A DNA stretch of 64,000 nt from Exiguobacterium sp. s124 (GTDB lineage: Bacteria > Bacillota > Bacilli > Exiguobacteriales > Exiguobacteriaceae). Location of the stretch: assembly GCF_018617485.1 (NCBI RefSeq), contig NZ_JACSKH010000003.1:1-64000 (forward strand), given 5' to 3'. Every line of letters starts with the position of its first letter. Positions within the stretch are counted from its first letter, which is position 1. The notes under the pieces were generated by a model. It had not been told where the DNA came from. It searched no databases and saw only the letters and a list, made by a program, of their open reading frames with translations. This document shows, piece by piece, positions 19,025 through 27,358 of the stretch. Position numbers and translations under genes: made by a program.

Positions 19025-19564
19025 TTATAAATATGAATGAGTCGCAACGATAAGACATTCACTCTCGTCATCATGATCATTGACAAGTTGGTGCGAATCC
19101 GAGGCGACATAATACATCGTTTCTCCTGCTTTAGCGAAATACGTATGATGACCCAACTTCAGTGCCACTTTTCCAGATAGGACATACACCAAGGTCTCCG
19201 CACGTGAAGGTTCATATTGTTTGAATTCTCCATTCTTGCAAAACGTGACAAGAATTGGCTCCATCTCTTTCTCATTCGATTCCGGAATGAGCCATTCTGT
19301 GCGATATTTTCGTTCCTCATCCGTATACGTGGTGCGGTCATCGACGGTGTATACGACCTTTTGATTCAAGTCTTCATCGAAGAACTCTTTTGGTGAACTT
19401 CCAAGAACGCTCAACAAATCAAATAACGTCTCTAATGAAGGAGAGCTTAAATCACGTTCAATTTGAGAGATATATCCTTTACTCAAATCCGTACGCTCTG
19501 CCAACTCCTCTTGGGTCAATCCTTTTTTAATCCGGAGTCGCTTAATGTTTTGACCTACTTCCAA
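19025..19564 (-). CDS. XRE-family regulator with cupin domain
   Basis: About 179 residues. The N-terminal helix-turn-helix (LEVGQNIKRLRIKKGLTQEELAERTDLSKGYISQIERDLSSPSLETL) is followed by a cupin sensor domain (about residues 100-175, EPSRAETLVYVLSGKVALKLGHHTYFAKAGETMYY). This PuuR-like layout commonly heads pot operons and is taken to control polyamine import. TTG 19564 is proposed from AAGGAGG upstream (10-nt spacing); a TTG at 19606 would lie within the inverted repeat. First gene of the regulator-potABCD unit. Confidence 0.85.
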   Translation of the reverse strand: MEVGQNIKRLRIKKGLTQEELAERTDLSKGYISQIERDLSSPSLETLFDLLSVLGSSPKEFFDEDLNQKVVYTVDDRTTYTDEERKYRTEWLIPESNEKEMEPILVTFCKNGEFKQYEPSRAETLVYVLSGKVALKLGHHTYFAKAGETMYYVASDSHQLVNDHDDESECLIVATHSYL

Positions 19565-19585
19565 CGACTGAACGCCTCCTTCTAG

Positions 19586-19611
19586 TTTAGTAAAACATGA
19601 GTTCAACTAAA
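19586..19611. promoter_or_regulatory. inverted repeat, likely operator of the pot operon
   Basis: TTTAGTAAAAC-N4-GTTCAACTAAA pairs at 9 of 11 positions and sits just upstream of the regulator's ribosome-binding site. It is a natural autoregulatory site for the XRE/cupin protein. Confidence 0.45.
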
Positions 19612-19685
19612 GAAAGTTTATCTATACTATACTTACAAGCAAACTATTAGCGACCTTCATTATAACGAACTGAATGAGAATTGCA

Positions 19686-19716
19686 ATAAAAAAAATCACG
19701 CCCTATGGACGTGATT
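19686..19716 (-). terminator. terminator after yfhJ
   Basis: Minus strand AATCACGTCC-ATA-GGGCGTGATT followed by TTTTTTT. Confidence 0.85.
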
Positions 19717-19985
19717 CAATGTAAGTTTCGTTTAGACATCAAATGTTGAAATTTTTCATTCTTCGTTTGGAACAAATGAAGCTGCGCACCATATGCATCG
19801 ATCTGTTGAATCACATACTGAAAGGCTTTCGCCTCACCAGGGTAAGGTTCCCCGGCTTTTGCGAGCGACGTCTCAAAATCTTCCCATAATACCTCGACCC
19901 ACGTGATGGCTTCCGAATCGTTTAACACATCATTCTTCTCTTTTAGAATGGCGGCTAGCCGTTCATACTGATCATTCCGATTCAT
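19716..19985 (-). CDS. yfhJ: WVELL-family protein YfhJ
   Basis: 89 residues with the family hallmark EAITWVEVLWEDFETSLAKAGEPYPGEA, a variant of the WVELL motif of Bacillus YfhJ. Small soluble, mostly helical, function unknown. Its ATG overlaps the yfhH stop by 4 nt. Confidence 0.85.
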   Translation of the reverse strand: MNRNDQYERLAAILKEKNDVLNDSEAITWVEVLWEDFETSLAKAGEPYPGEAKAFQYVIQQIDAYGAQLHLFQTKNEKFQHLMSKRNLH

Positions 19986-20305
19986 GACTTCACCTCCGTT
20001 AGTTCAGAGAGCGGAATGGCCCGTTCTGTCAGATCCCCTTCAAACGTCCCCCATCCCATCACGCCGTTGACGAATTTCAAGCGGAACGGTTGATTGTTGT
20101 AGTTGACGACATATGTTTCACCTGGACGAAACGATGTCGGGTCGACCAAATAGCTTTCAGCAATCGCGATCCGTCGAAGGACAACTTCGATTTCGCTGAC
20201 CATGCCCATCTGTTCAGCCTTTCGCTTTCTCTCATGTAACGCTTGAATCTCTTGCTCTAACTCATATTTTGATAAGTCACTTAACCGCTTCTCCATTTCG
20301 TTCAC
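19982..20305 (-). CDS. yfhH: DUF1811 protein YfhH
   Basis: 107 residues: a helical N-terminus (MEKRLSDLSKYELEQEIQALHERKRKAEQMGMVSEIEVVLRRIAIAESYL) and a small beta C-terminal domain (PGETYVVNYNNQPFRLKFVNGVMGWGTFEG). It matches YfhH of B. subtilis in size and in proximity to recX and yfhJ. Function unknown. It is separated from rtcB by a terminator. Confidence 0.87.
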   Translation of the reverse strand: MNEMEKRLSDLSKYELEQEIQALHERKRKAEQMGMVSEIEVVLRRIAIAESYLVDPTSFRPGETYVVNYNNQPFRLKFVNGVMGWGTFEGDLTERAIPLSELTEVKS

Positions 20306-20332
20306 CTCGATGTAAGCGTATCAGATTTTGTG

Positions 20333-20380
20333 AAAAAAAGAAAAAGGCGAGACTGAGTGAAACTCCACTCAGTTCGCCTT
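20333..20380 (-). terminator. terminator after rtcB
   Basis: Minus strand AAGGCGAACTGAGTG / CACTCAGTCTCGCCTT with a 6-nt loop and one interruption, then a T-rich tail. It overlaps the rtcB stop region and closes the bmrCD-rtcB transcript. Confidence 0.88.
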
Positions 20381-21547
20381 AAAGTTGTACAACGGTTTGA
20401 TGACTTGGTCGATTCTGACCGCCGGTTCGATATAACGGACGATTTCTTTCATCGACTTATACACGAATGGGGATTCGTCAATCGTCGACGGTCGAACCGA
20501 TGTCGACCAAACACCTTCCATCGTACGTTTGAATTCCTTGAAATCGACACGTTTCCGTGCGGCTGAGCGTGACATCATTCGACCCGCTCCGTGAGGCCCG
20601 GAGAAGTTCCAATCCGGATTCCCTTTCCCCGTACAGATGAGCGAACCATCACGCATGTTCATCGGAATGATGACACGTTCGCCTTGTTGAGCCGAGATGG
20701 CTCCTTTTCGAAGAATCATCGCATCATGGTCGATATAGTTATGAACAGTGTCAAATTGATCGATGACGTTCCACTTCATCGCTTCCACAATCACATCTGT
20801 CATCGCACGGCGGTTCGCCGCTGCATACTGTTGGGCGATTCGCACGTCATGCATATAATCATCCATGTCCTCCCCTTCGACATAAGCCAAATCCCGGAAA
20901 GGTTTCCGTGCTTCTCGTTCCGTCTCGAGATAAGTCGAAATCTCCTGCTGTCGTCCAACTGCTTTCAACCGCTCGATTTCTTCTGTTACATCTTTTGTTT
21001 CCATCATGTGTTGGATTGCTCGCTCTTGATAATGATCGGCAATCTGTACCCCGAGATGGCGTGAACCCGAATGGATGACGAGAAACGTTCGCCCCTCTTC
21101 ATCCCGGTTCACTTCAATAAAGTGGTTCCCAGAGCCAAGCGACCCGACCGAACGTAAGGCACGGTCGAGTTTATATGGCGCTCGAACTGCTTCAAGCGGA
21201 AGTTCATTTGCGTACGGATGGACCGCCTCGCGAATGTTCATCCCGCTCGGTACGAGTTCGCGGATCATGTCATCGAGTCGCTGAAAGTCGATTCGTTTTG
21301 TTTTGATTTCAGTACAAAGCATCCCACATCCTAAGTCGACGCCGACTAAGTTCGGTACGACTTTATCGTGAATCGTCATCGTCGTTCCAACGACTGACCC
21401 TTTCCCAGCGTGCATATCCGGCATAATCCGAATCGATGCCCCTTGTGTGAACGGTTGGTCAAGTAGCGTTTGAATCTGATTCCGCGTCATGTCATCGATG
21501 CGTTCATTGAATACTTTAGCGCGGTTATATTCCCCCGTGATTTCCAT
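20369..21547 (-). CDS. rtcB: RtcB-family RNA 3'-phosphate/5'-OH ligase
   Basis: 392 residues. It is predicted to join RNA 2',3'-cyclic phosphate or 3'-phosphate ends to 5'-OH ends using GTP and Mn2+. All core motifs are present: D71-LGCGM with C74, GSGNHF with H142, HSGSRHLG with H159 and H164, VHNYID with H269, and PHGAGRMMSR with H319 as the predicted guanylated histidine. ATG follows AGGAGG. It begins 9 nt after bmrD with no terminator between, so it should share the attenuated transcript. No archease, rtcA or rtcR gene is nearby. Confidence 0.92.
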   Translation of the reverse strand: MEITGEYNRAKVFNERIDDMTRNQIQTLLDQPFTQGASIRIMPDMHAGKGSVVGTTMTIHDKVVPNLVGVDLGCGMLCTEIKTKRIDFQRLDDMIRELVPSGMNIREAVHPYANELPLEAVRAPYKLDRALRSVGSLGSGNHFIEVNRDEEGRTFLVIHSGSRHLGVQIADHYQERAIQHMMETKDVTEEIERLKAVGRQQEISTYLETEREARKPFRDLAYVEGEDMDDYMHDVRIAQQYAAANRRAMTDVIVEAMKWNVIDQFDTVHNYIDHDAMILRKGAISAQQGERVIIPMNMRDGSLICTGKGNPDWNFSGPHGAGRMMSRSAARKRVDFKEFKRTMEGVWSTSVRPSTIDESPFVYKSMKEIVRYIEPAVRIDQVIKPLYNFKAN

Positions 21548-21556
21548 GGTTCCTCC

Positions 21557-23602
21557 TTAACTAATCGCTTGTTGCTTGCTTTGTAGTTCATGCATTCGGG
21601 CATAGACGCCACCGAATTCGATGAGCGATTGATGGTTCCCGCGCTCGATGATTCGACCGTGGTCGAGGACGAGAATCTGGTCTGCTTCTCGAATCGTAGA
21701 GAGACGGTGAGCGATGACAAACGTCGTTCGACCGTACGTGAGTGTTTTAAGCGCTTCTTGAATGAGCGCCTCTGTCTCCGAATCAACACTTGCTGTCGCT
21801 TCATCGAGAACAAGAATGGCCGGATCAAAGACAAGTGCGCGGGCGAAGCTGATCAGTTGTCGTTCCCCACTCGAAAGGGATGCCCCTCGCTCAATTACCG
21901 GTTCGTCGATTCCTTGCGGTAGTTGTTTCACGAAACGGTCTGCACCAACAGCCGTGAGTGCTTTCCATACCTGTTCGTCCGTGATGGTCTCGTCACCTAG
22001 CGTGACGTTCGTTCGAATCGTTCCGGTGAATAGGAACGGGTCTTGCAAGACGATCCCGAGATGGTCTCGAACCGCCTGCGTCGGAAGTGTCGTCACGTCC
22101 ATTCCATCGATACGAAGAACACCTTTAGATGGGTCATAAAAACGCATGAGCAAATTCATGATCGAGCTCTTACCACTTCCGGTGTGTCCGACAAGGGCAA
22201 TCGTCTCGCCTGGAGCTGCATGTAACTCAATCTGTTGTAACACCGGTTTCCCCGCCTCATAACTGAATGTCACATCATCAAAGACAACTTCCCCTTTAAA
22301 GCGTGGAATACGTTCCGATGAGACCGGCTCTCCTTTTTCATCGAGCAACTGGAACATCCGATCAGCCGAGACGAGTGCCTGTTGTAGTGGAGACAACTGG
22401 TTCATGATTTGTGTTACCGGCTCAAAAATCCGCGAGACGTAATCGATATAGGCATACAAAATCCCGAGTGTCAGGATGCTTCCCCCACCGAGTGTTTGCG
22501 CCCCGACGAACCAGATGAGTAATGCGAGCGCCATGTTTCGGAAGAAGTTGACCAAGTTATGACTCATCAATGCATCTAATTTCAACAGTTTTCGTCTCGT
22601 TTGGAAGTTGTCACTGTTCTTCTCATTAAACTCGTCATAAACGAGATCTTCGCGAACGTACGATTGAATGATTGGCATCGTCTGAATGCTTTCATTCAAC
22701 TGTGCGTTCATATCCGCGACGAGTGCGCGGACACGGAAGTTATTTTTTGTCGAGAAGCGCTGGAACAGCTTGATCCAGACGATGACGACCGGGATGATGA
22801 TGAGTGAGACGAATCCAAGACGTACGTCTAGGAAGAACATCGCAATGAGTACTCCAATCATCATGACGACACTTTGGAAGACACGGGCAAGTACTCCTAA
22901 ATAAAGGTCCCGAATCGTTTCCGTGTCGTTTGTGACACGGCTGACAATCTTCCCGATCGGCGTCTGGTCAAAATAACGTACCGGAATCGTTTGCAGATGC
23001 CTCATCACGTCGAGACGCATTGTCTTGACGATACTATGAGCCGAACGCTGCAAGAGCATCTGTTGTCCCCAGTTCAATCCGGCTGCGAGTAGCAACAGGA
23101 CGACATAAAGACCAGACAGCATGAGCACTGCTCGTAAATCTGTCTGATAAAACTGGAACACATCAGTCGATGAGAGTGAGACGATATTGTCATATGTCGC
23201 CGTCTCATCACCTCGTGTAATCGTCAGCACGTCTCCTTCGACATCTCGGATCCCCCCGCTCATCACTGCCTCAGGTACGAGATAGTATCCGTCCGTCGTT
23301 TGCACGATAGAGACGGGCTGAACCACGTCTTGCCCGTCAAGCCTCGTTTCTTTCTCGTACGAGTTTCCATCAAAGGAAACGCTACCGCCAGACTCGACTT
23401 GAACCCAATCACGTTCGATGGCAACGATATGCTCATCGATAATGATTTTGGCGATATACGGCCCGGCAAGTTCTGCGCCGACCGCTAAAAAGAGTAATGT
23501 CAATCCGAGGAAGATCGAGCGTTTCACTTGTTTGGCATACCCAACAAGTGAACGGATCGTTTTCTTCCGACGGACTGGATCTAATTCATATTGATCGATC
23601 AT
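21557..23602 (-). CDS. bmrD: heterodimeric ABC multidrug exporter subunit BmrD-type
   Basis: 681 residues, similar in length to BmrD/YheH (about 673). An insertion of about 85 residues lies between the first and second transmembrane helices (residues 60-150, rich in acidic and beta segments), a BmrD trait. The NBD has Walker A GHTGSGKSS, a non-canonical signature LSSGERQLISFAR and Walker B ILVLDEATASVD with the catalytic Glu. Paired with BmrC it supplies the hydrolysing Walker motifs. ATG 23602 follows GGGGGA, 22 nt after the bmrC stop. Confidence 0.9.
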   Translation of the reverse strand: MIDQYELDPVRRKKTIRSLVGYAKQVKRSIFLGLTLLFLAVGAELAGPYIAKIIIDEHIVAIERDWVQVESGGSVSFDGNSYEKETRLDGQDVVQPVSIVQTTDGYYLVPEAVMSGGIRDVEGDVLTITRGDETATYDNIVSLSSTDVFQFYQTDLRAVLMLSGLYVVLLLLAAGLNWGQQMLLQRSAHSIVKTMRLDVMRHLQTIPVRYFDQTPIGKIVSRVTNDTETIRDLYLGVLARVFQSVVMMIGVLIAMFFLDVRLGFVSLIIIPVVIVWIKLFQRFSTKNNFRVRALVADMNAQLNESIQTMPIIQSYVREDLVYDEFNEKNSDNFQTRRKLLKLDALMSHNLVNFFRNMALALLIWFVGAQTLGGGSILTLGILYAYIDYVSRIFEPVTQIMNQLSPLQQALVSADRMFQLLDEKGEPVSSERIPRFKGEVVFDDVTFSYEAGKPVLQQIELHAAPGETIALVGHTGSGKSSIMNLLMRFYDPSKGVLRIDGMDVTTLPTQAVRDHLGIVLQDPFLFTGTIRTNVTLGDETITDEQVWKALTAVGADRFVKQLPQGIDEPVIERGASLSSGERQLISFARALVFDPAILVLDEATASVDSETEALIQEALKTLTYGRTTFVIAHRLSTIREADQILVLDHGRIIERGNHQSLIEFGGVYARMHELQSKQQAIS

Positions 23603-23624
23603 GAGAGATTCCCCCTTTCCCGGA

Positions 23625-25349
23625 TTACTCCGACTCTCCTTGTCGAATAAATTGTTCATAATACCAACCGTGACGTTCCATCAGTTGGTCATGTGTGCCA
23701 CGTTCTGTGACACGCCCGTCTTGAAGGACGAGAATTTGGTCAGCGTGTGCCACCGCAGAAAGACGGTGCGCGACGATAAACGTCGTTTTCGCCTCACGGC
23801 TCGTGCGAACCGAATCGATGATGCGTGATTCAGTCTTCGCATCGACCGCCGAGAGCGAATCATCAAGGAGTAAAATCTCAGGATTTTTTAATAATGCTCG
23901 TGCAATCGATAAACGTTGTTTCTGTCCACCCGATAGCATGACACCTTGTTCTCCGACAACCGTATCTAAACCATTCTCTAAATGCTCGATATCCGTATCA
24001 AACGCCGCGAGATGGATTGCCATCTCAAGCGCTTCATCCGATACATCATCTACGCCGAAGCGAATGTTATCGCGGACCGTCTTCGAGAACAGGAGATGTT
24101 CTTGTGATACATATCCGCTCCAACCCCGTACGGTTTCGAGTTTGATGTCCGAAATCGGTACGCCGTTCACGAGAAGTGAATCGTCGATTGGATACTCTCG
24201 AAGCAACTGGCGCAATAACGTCGTCTTCCCGGCCCCGGTCGGTCCGACGACCCCAATCGTCTCACCACGCGAGACGTGTAGCACGATGTCTTCTAACGCA
24301 TCACGATTCGCGTTCGGGTAACGGAACGAGAGCGATTTGAATGTGATTTTCTCTGGAACGTCGATCTGGATCGTACCCGTAGAGGCAACGTCCGGCACCT
24401 CGTTCATCGTCGATTCGATCCGCTCCAAACTTGCCGTCCCCCGTTGTACGACGTTGATGAGTTCACCAAACGCATACATCGGCCAAATGAGCATCCCTAA
24501 ATAAATGTTGAACGAGACGAGTTGACCGAGCGTAATATCGTTCGTAAAGACGAGATACGTTCCAAATGAGAGCCCAATCAAATAACTGAGTCCGACGAGT
24601 AGTTTGATGACCGGCTCAAACAATACATCGATTTTTGCGACGTGCATGTTTTTCGCCATGACATCGTCTGTGATGTCATCAAACTTTTTCGTGTCCGCTT
24701 CTTCTTGAACGAATGAACGGACGACGCGAAGACCTGAGATTGACTCGACGACTTGGTCGTTCATCACCCCGAACGAGTCTTGGGCTGCCGTGAAGCGTGT
24801 ATGGATTTGACTTCCCAGTTTATTCATCGACCAGGCGAGAATCGGCATCGGCAAGAGTGCCGCGAGCGTCAACTTCCAATCGATGAACACACCCATGATT
24901 GTTAACGCAATGAGTGTCATGTTGAACGAATCAACCAATGTCATGACCCCAAACCCGGCTGTCCGTTCAACCGCTTTCAAATCATTCGTCGCGAGTGCCA
25001 TCAAGTCACCCGTACGATGTTGTTGATAAAAGCGCGGCGTCTGTTTGAGGAGGTGACCGAAAAAGCGACCTCTCAATTTCTTTTCAAGTAAAAAGGCTGT
25101 CCCGAATAGTCGGGCAATCCACAAATACGACATCACATAAGATAACACCATGATGCCTAGAAGCGATGATACGATGAGAATCAATCGTTCTGTCGTCAAG
25201 CTTCCTTCACGAATCGCATCGATTGCCTGTCCGATGATCCACGGCGGTAGCATATCCACGACCCCCGTGATGATGAGTAAGATGATGGCAATCAAATACG
25301 TCCGTTTCTGTCTTTTAATAAACCAATCCAATTGTTTAATCAGTTTCAT
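23625..25349 (-). CDS. bmrC: heterodimeric ABC multidrug exporter subunit BmrC-type
   Basis: 574 residues: six transmembrane helices and one NBD with Walker A GPTGAGKTT, canonical signature LSGGQKQRLSIAR and Walker B ILLLDDSLSAVD. The catalytic Glu is replaced by Asp, as in BmrC/YheI, giving one degenerate ATP site in the BmrC-BmrD pair. ATG 25349 follows AAAGGGGG. It lies downstream of a leader peptide and intrinsic terminator, matching the attenuated bmrBCD arrangement of B. subtilis, where ribosome-targeting antibiotics induce expression. Confidence 0.92.
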   Translation of the reverse strand: MKLIKQLDWFIKRQKRTYLIAIILLIITGVVDMLPPWIIGQAIDAIREGSLTTERLILIVSSLLGIMVLSYVMSYLWIARLFGTAFLLEKKLRGRFFGHLLKQTPRFYQQHRTGDLMALATNDLKAVERTAGFGVMTLVDSFNMTLIALTIMGVFIDWKLTLAALLPMPILAWSMNKLGSQIHTRFTAAQDSFGVMNDQVVESISGLRVVRSFVQEEADTKKFDDITDDVMAKNMHVAKIDVLFEPVIKLLVGLSYLIGLSFGTYLVFTNDITLGQLVSFNIYLGMLIWPMYAFGELINVVQRGTASLERIESTMNEVPDVASTGTIQIDVPEKITFKSLSFRYPNANRDALEDIVLHVSRGETIGVVGPTGAGKTTLLRQLLREYPIDDSLLVNGVPISDIKLETVRGWSGYVSQEHLLFSKTVRDNIRFGVDDVSDEALEMAIHLAAFDTDIEHLENGLDTVVGEQGVMLSGGQKQRLSIARALLKNPEILLLDDSLSAVDAKTESRIIDSVRTSREAKTTFIVAHRLSAVAHADQILVLQDGRVTERGTHDQLMERHGWYYEQFIRQGESE

Positions 25350-25388
25350 GACTGATTTCCCCCTTTCGTCCAATCCATCTAAGCACGC

Positions 25389-25438
25389 AAAAAAGCGCAC
25401 TCCACCTGATTGTGCAACCAATCAAATGAAGCGCGCTT
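25389..25438 (-). terminator. attenuator terminator ahead of bmrC
   Basis: On the minus strand AAGCGCGCTTCATTTGATTG and CAATCAGGTGGAGTGCGCTT form a 20-bp stem (counting G-U pairs) around a 6-nt loop, followed by a T run (25389-25394). It lies about 40 nt before the bmrC start and after the leader peptide, so it can stop transcription before the exporter genes. Confidence 0.9.
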
Positions 25439-25452
25439 GAAGTAGTCTTCAA
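25437..25452 (-). other. small leader hairpin competing with antiterminator
   Basis: Perfect TTGAAG-ACTA-CTTCAA hairpin directly upstream of the attenuator stem. Its left arm, with bases to 25461, could instead pair with 25413-25431 inside the terminator. This suggests mutually exclusive RNA folds. Confidence 0.5.
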
Positions 25453-25501
25453 TCTTTTGCATGGTCAGGGAAAGGACACTACCCCTATCCAGCTGCCAAA
25501 G

Positions 25502-25570
25502 TCACGCAGTTAAATACGAGTAGCCATATGATGTTTTGAGTGTGTTTGTGAGTGCAATGTTGTTCATCAT
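25502..25570 (-). CDS. leader peptide (BmrB-like) of bmrCD-rtcB
   Basis: A 22-codon frame beginning with two ATG codons (25570 and 25567), preceded by GAGAGGAG at 5- or 8-nt spacing and ending with TGA. The residues are hydrophilic with a Tyr-rich end (SYGYSYLTA). It sits between a promoter and the attenuator terminator, in the place of BmrB in B. subtilis. Sequence identity to BmrB is not claimed. Ribosome stalling on it would be expected to change folding of the downstream RNA. It is too short for routine gene calling. Confidence 0.75.
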   Translation of the reverse strand: MMNNIALTNTLKTSYGYSYLTA

Positions 25571-25609
25571 TCTGGCTCCTCTCGTTTCATAGTTTTAAAA
25601 TCTACTCAA

Positions 25610-25639
25610 ACCTTAGCAGACTGTTCTGAAAATTGTCAA
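25610..25639 (-). promoter_or_regulatory. promoter of leader-bmrCD-rtcB
   Basis: Minus strand -35 TTGACA (25634-25639), 18-nt spacer, extended -10 TGCTAAGGT with hexamer at 25610-25615. It gives a leader RNA of about 250 nt beginning near 25602. Confidence 0.6.
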
Positions 25640-25669
25640 TATTATTTTGTAAAAAAATTGTAACTTGAT

Positions 25670-27310
25670 TTAGTTTAAGAAAAACATGCCCAAAATGAGA
25701 CCAATGACCCCTGTTGCCGTGACGTAATAAATCATCGGCATGAGCGTGTAACGAATGATGGTCCCTTCTTTACCGAGCAGTCCGGCAACTGATGCGACCG
25801 CTACGACGTTTAACACACAGATCATATTCCCCGCATTCGCCCCGGCCATCTGCATCGATAAGGCGAGCGTATTATCGAGTCCGACAGACTCCGCTACGTT
25901 CGTCGTCAAACTCGAGAACATCATGTTCGAGAAGGTTGCTGAGCCTGAGACGAAGGCGCCGAGGGCCCCAATCCACGGTGCAACGAGTGGCCATACTCCC
26001 CCGAACGTGTCGGCAGCTGCCGTCGCGAGTTCGACCGGCATAGACGCAAGTCCAGCACCTCCATTTTCGGAGTGAATGAAAATACGAACCATCGGAACAG
26101 AAGCCGCTAATGTGATGACTGTACCGACGATTCCAAACGTCGTCGCTTTAAAGACCGACGTCACTTGCGACCAACTCATATTGTGCAGGAAGAATGTTGC
26201 GATGATCGTCAAGATGAACATGAATCCTGGTGAATAGAACGGTTCCCAAGACGTTGAAATCCCTTCTACCCCTAAAATATTCGGTAGATTGATTCGTACA
26301 CTGCGAGATAGTTCATTCAAGAACGGTACCGTACGAGTGAGAACTAAGAAAATCGTCAAGATGAGATAAGGTGCCCACGCTTTCCATTGCGGTAGTTCAC
26401 GCGTGTTCGATTTTATCGTTACTTTTTCAGTAGATGGTTCAAGTTCATCCGCATACCCATCGAACGTCCATACGCGCTTCGGCATGAGAATCCCTTTACG
26501 AGCCATTGCGACGAGTATGACGAGACCCGTTAGTCCACCGAGCATCCCACCGAATTCAAATCCAAGGATGAGTGTCCAAATGTAGGCCGGTACACTGTAT
26601 AACAGTGCTGCAACAATCGCAATTGGAAATACTTCGAGTGCCGGCTTGATCGATTTTTCCTTACTGAAGAAGCGCGTTAACATCAAAATCAGAATGAACG
26701 GGATGAATAGACCGACGACCATATCAATCAATACGGTCTGTAAAACAACCTCTGTCAAAAAGGCAATCGACTCAGGTTGGTTCACGTCTAGCGAAAGACC
26801 ATTCCCAATCCCGATGAGTGCCGGTGTCCCGACTGCACCGAACGTGACGGCGGATACGTCCGCAGACAGTGCGATGACGACAGCGGCAATCGGTGGAAAG
26901 CCGAGCGCAATCAAGAGTGGTGCCGCAACCGTTGCCGGTGTCCCAAATCCTGATGCCCCTTCAATGAATGAAACGAACAACCAACCGACAATCAAGACTT
27001 GAATACGCGGATCGGGTGTGATGTTGACGAATCCAGAGCGGATCGCGTTCATGCCGCCCCCCTCTTTCATCGTATTCATCATTCCAATCGCACCATAGAC
27101 AATCCAAACTGTCGTCACAGCAATGACTAGTCCTTGTAGTGTCGCTGCCATGATTCGAGTCGCATCCAATTGCCAAACGAAGAACGCTAAAATTGCCGTC
27201 GTCACGAGTGACAAGGGCATGGCTACCGATGCAGGTAAACGCATAATTACCAATAAGATGAGCACGGCCACAATCGGTGTCAGTGCTGTAATCCATTCTA
27301 AAATCGTCAA
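25670..27310 (-). CDS. lctP: L-lactate permease
   Basis: 546 residues with 12 or more transmembrane helices of the LctP/LldP family, which imports lactate (and glycolate) with protons. Diagnostic blocks are [25 protein letters not shown] (about residue 118), [15 protein letters not shown] and [31 protein letters not shown] near the end. The TTG start follows AAAGGTGGG. It lies downstream of recX with a 48-nt gap and just upstream of the bmr promoter; no terminator is seen after it. Confidence 0.93.
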   Translation of the reverse strand: MTILEWITALTPIVAVLILLVIMRLPASVAMPLSLVTTAILAFFVWQLDATRIMAATLQGLVIAVTTVWIVYGAIGMMNTMKEGGGMNAIRSGFVNITPDPRIQVLIVGWLFVSFIEGASGFGTPATVAAPLLIALGFPPIAAVVIALSADVSAVTFGAVGTPALIGIGNGLSLDVNQPESIAFLTEVVLQTVLIDMVVGLFIPFILILMLTRFFSKEKSIKPALEVFPIAIVAALLYSVPAYIWTLILGFEFGGMLGGLTGLVILVAMARKGILMPKRVWTFDGYADELEPSTEKVTIKSNTRELPQWKAWAPYLILTIFLVLTRTVPFLNELSRSVRINLPNILGVEGISTSWEPFYSPGFMFILTIIATFFLHNMSWSQVTSVFKATTFGIVGTVITLAASVPMVRIFIHSENGGAGLASMPVELATAAADTFGGVWPLVAPWIGALGAFVSGSATFSNMMFSSLTTNVAESVGLDNTLALSMQMAGANAGNMICVLNVVAVASVAGLLGKEGTIIRYTLMPMIYYVTATGVIGLILGMFFLN

Positions 27311-27358
27311 TGTAGACCCACCTTTTCGTGTTTTCCCCTACCGTAAACAGATGTCCCA

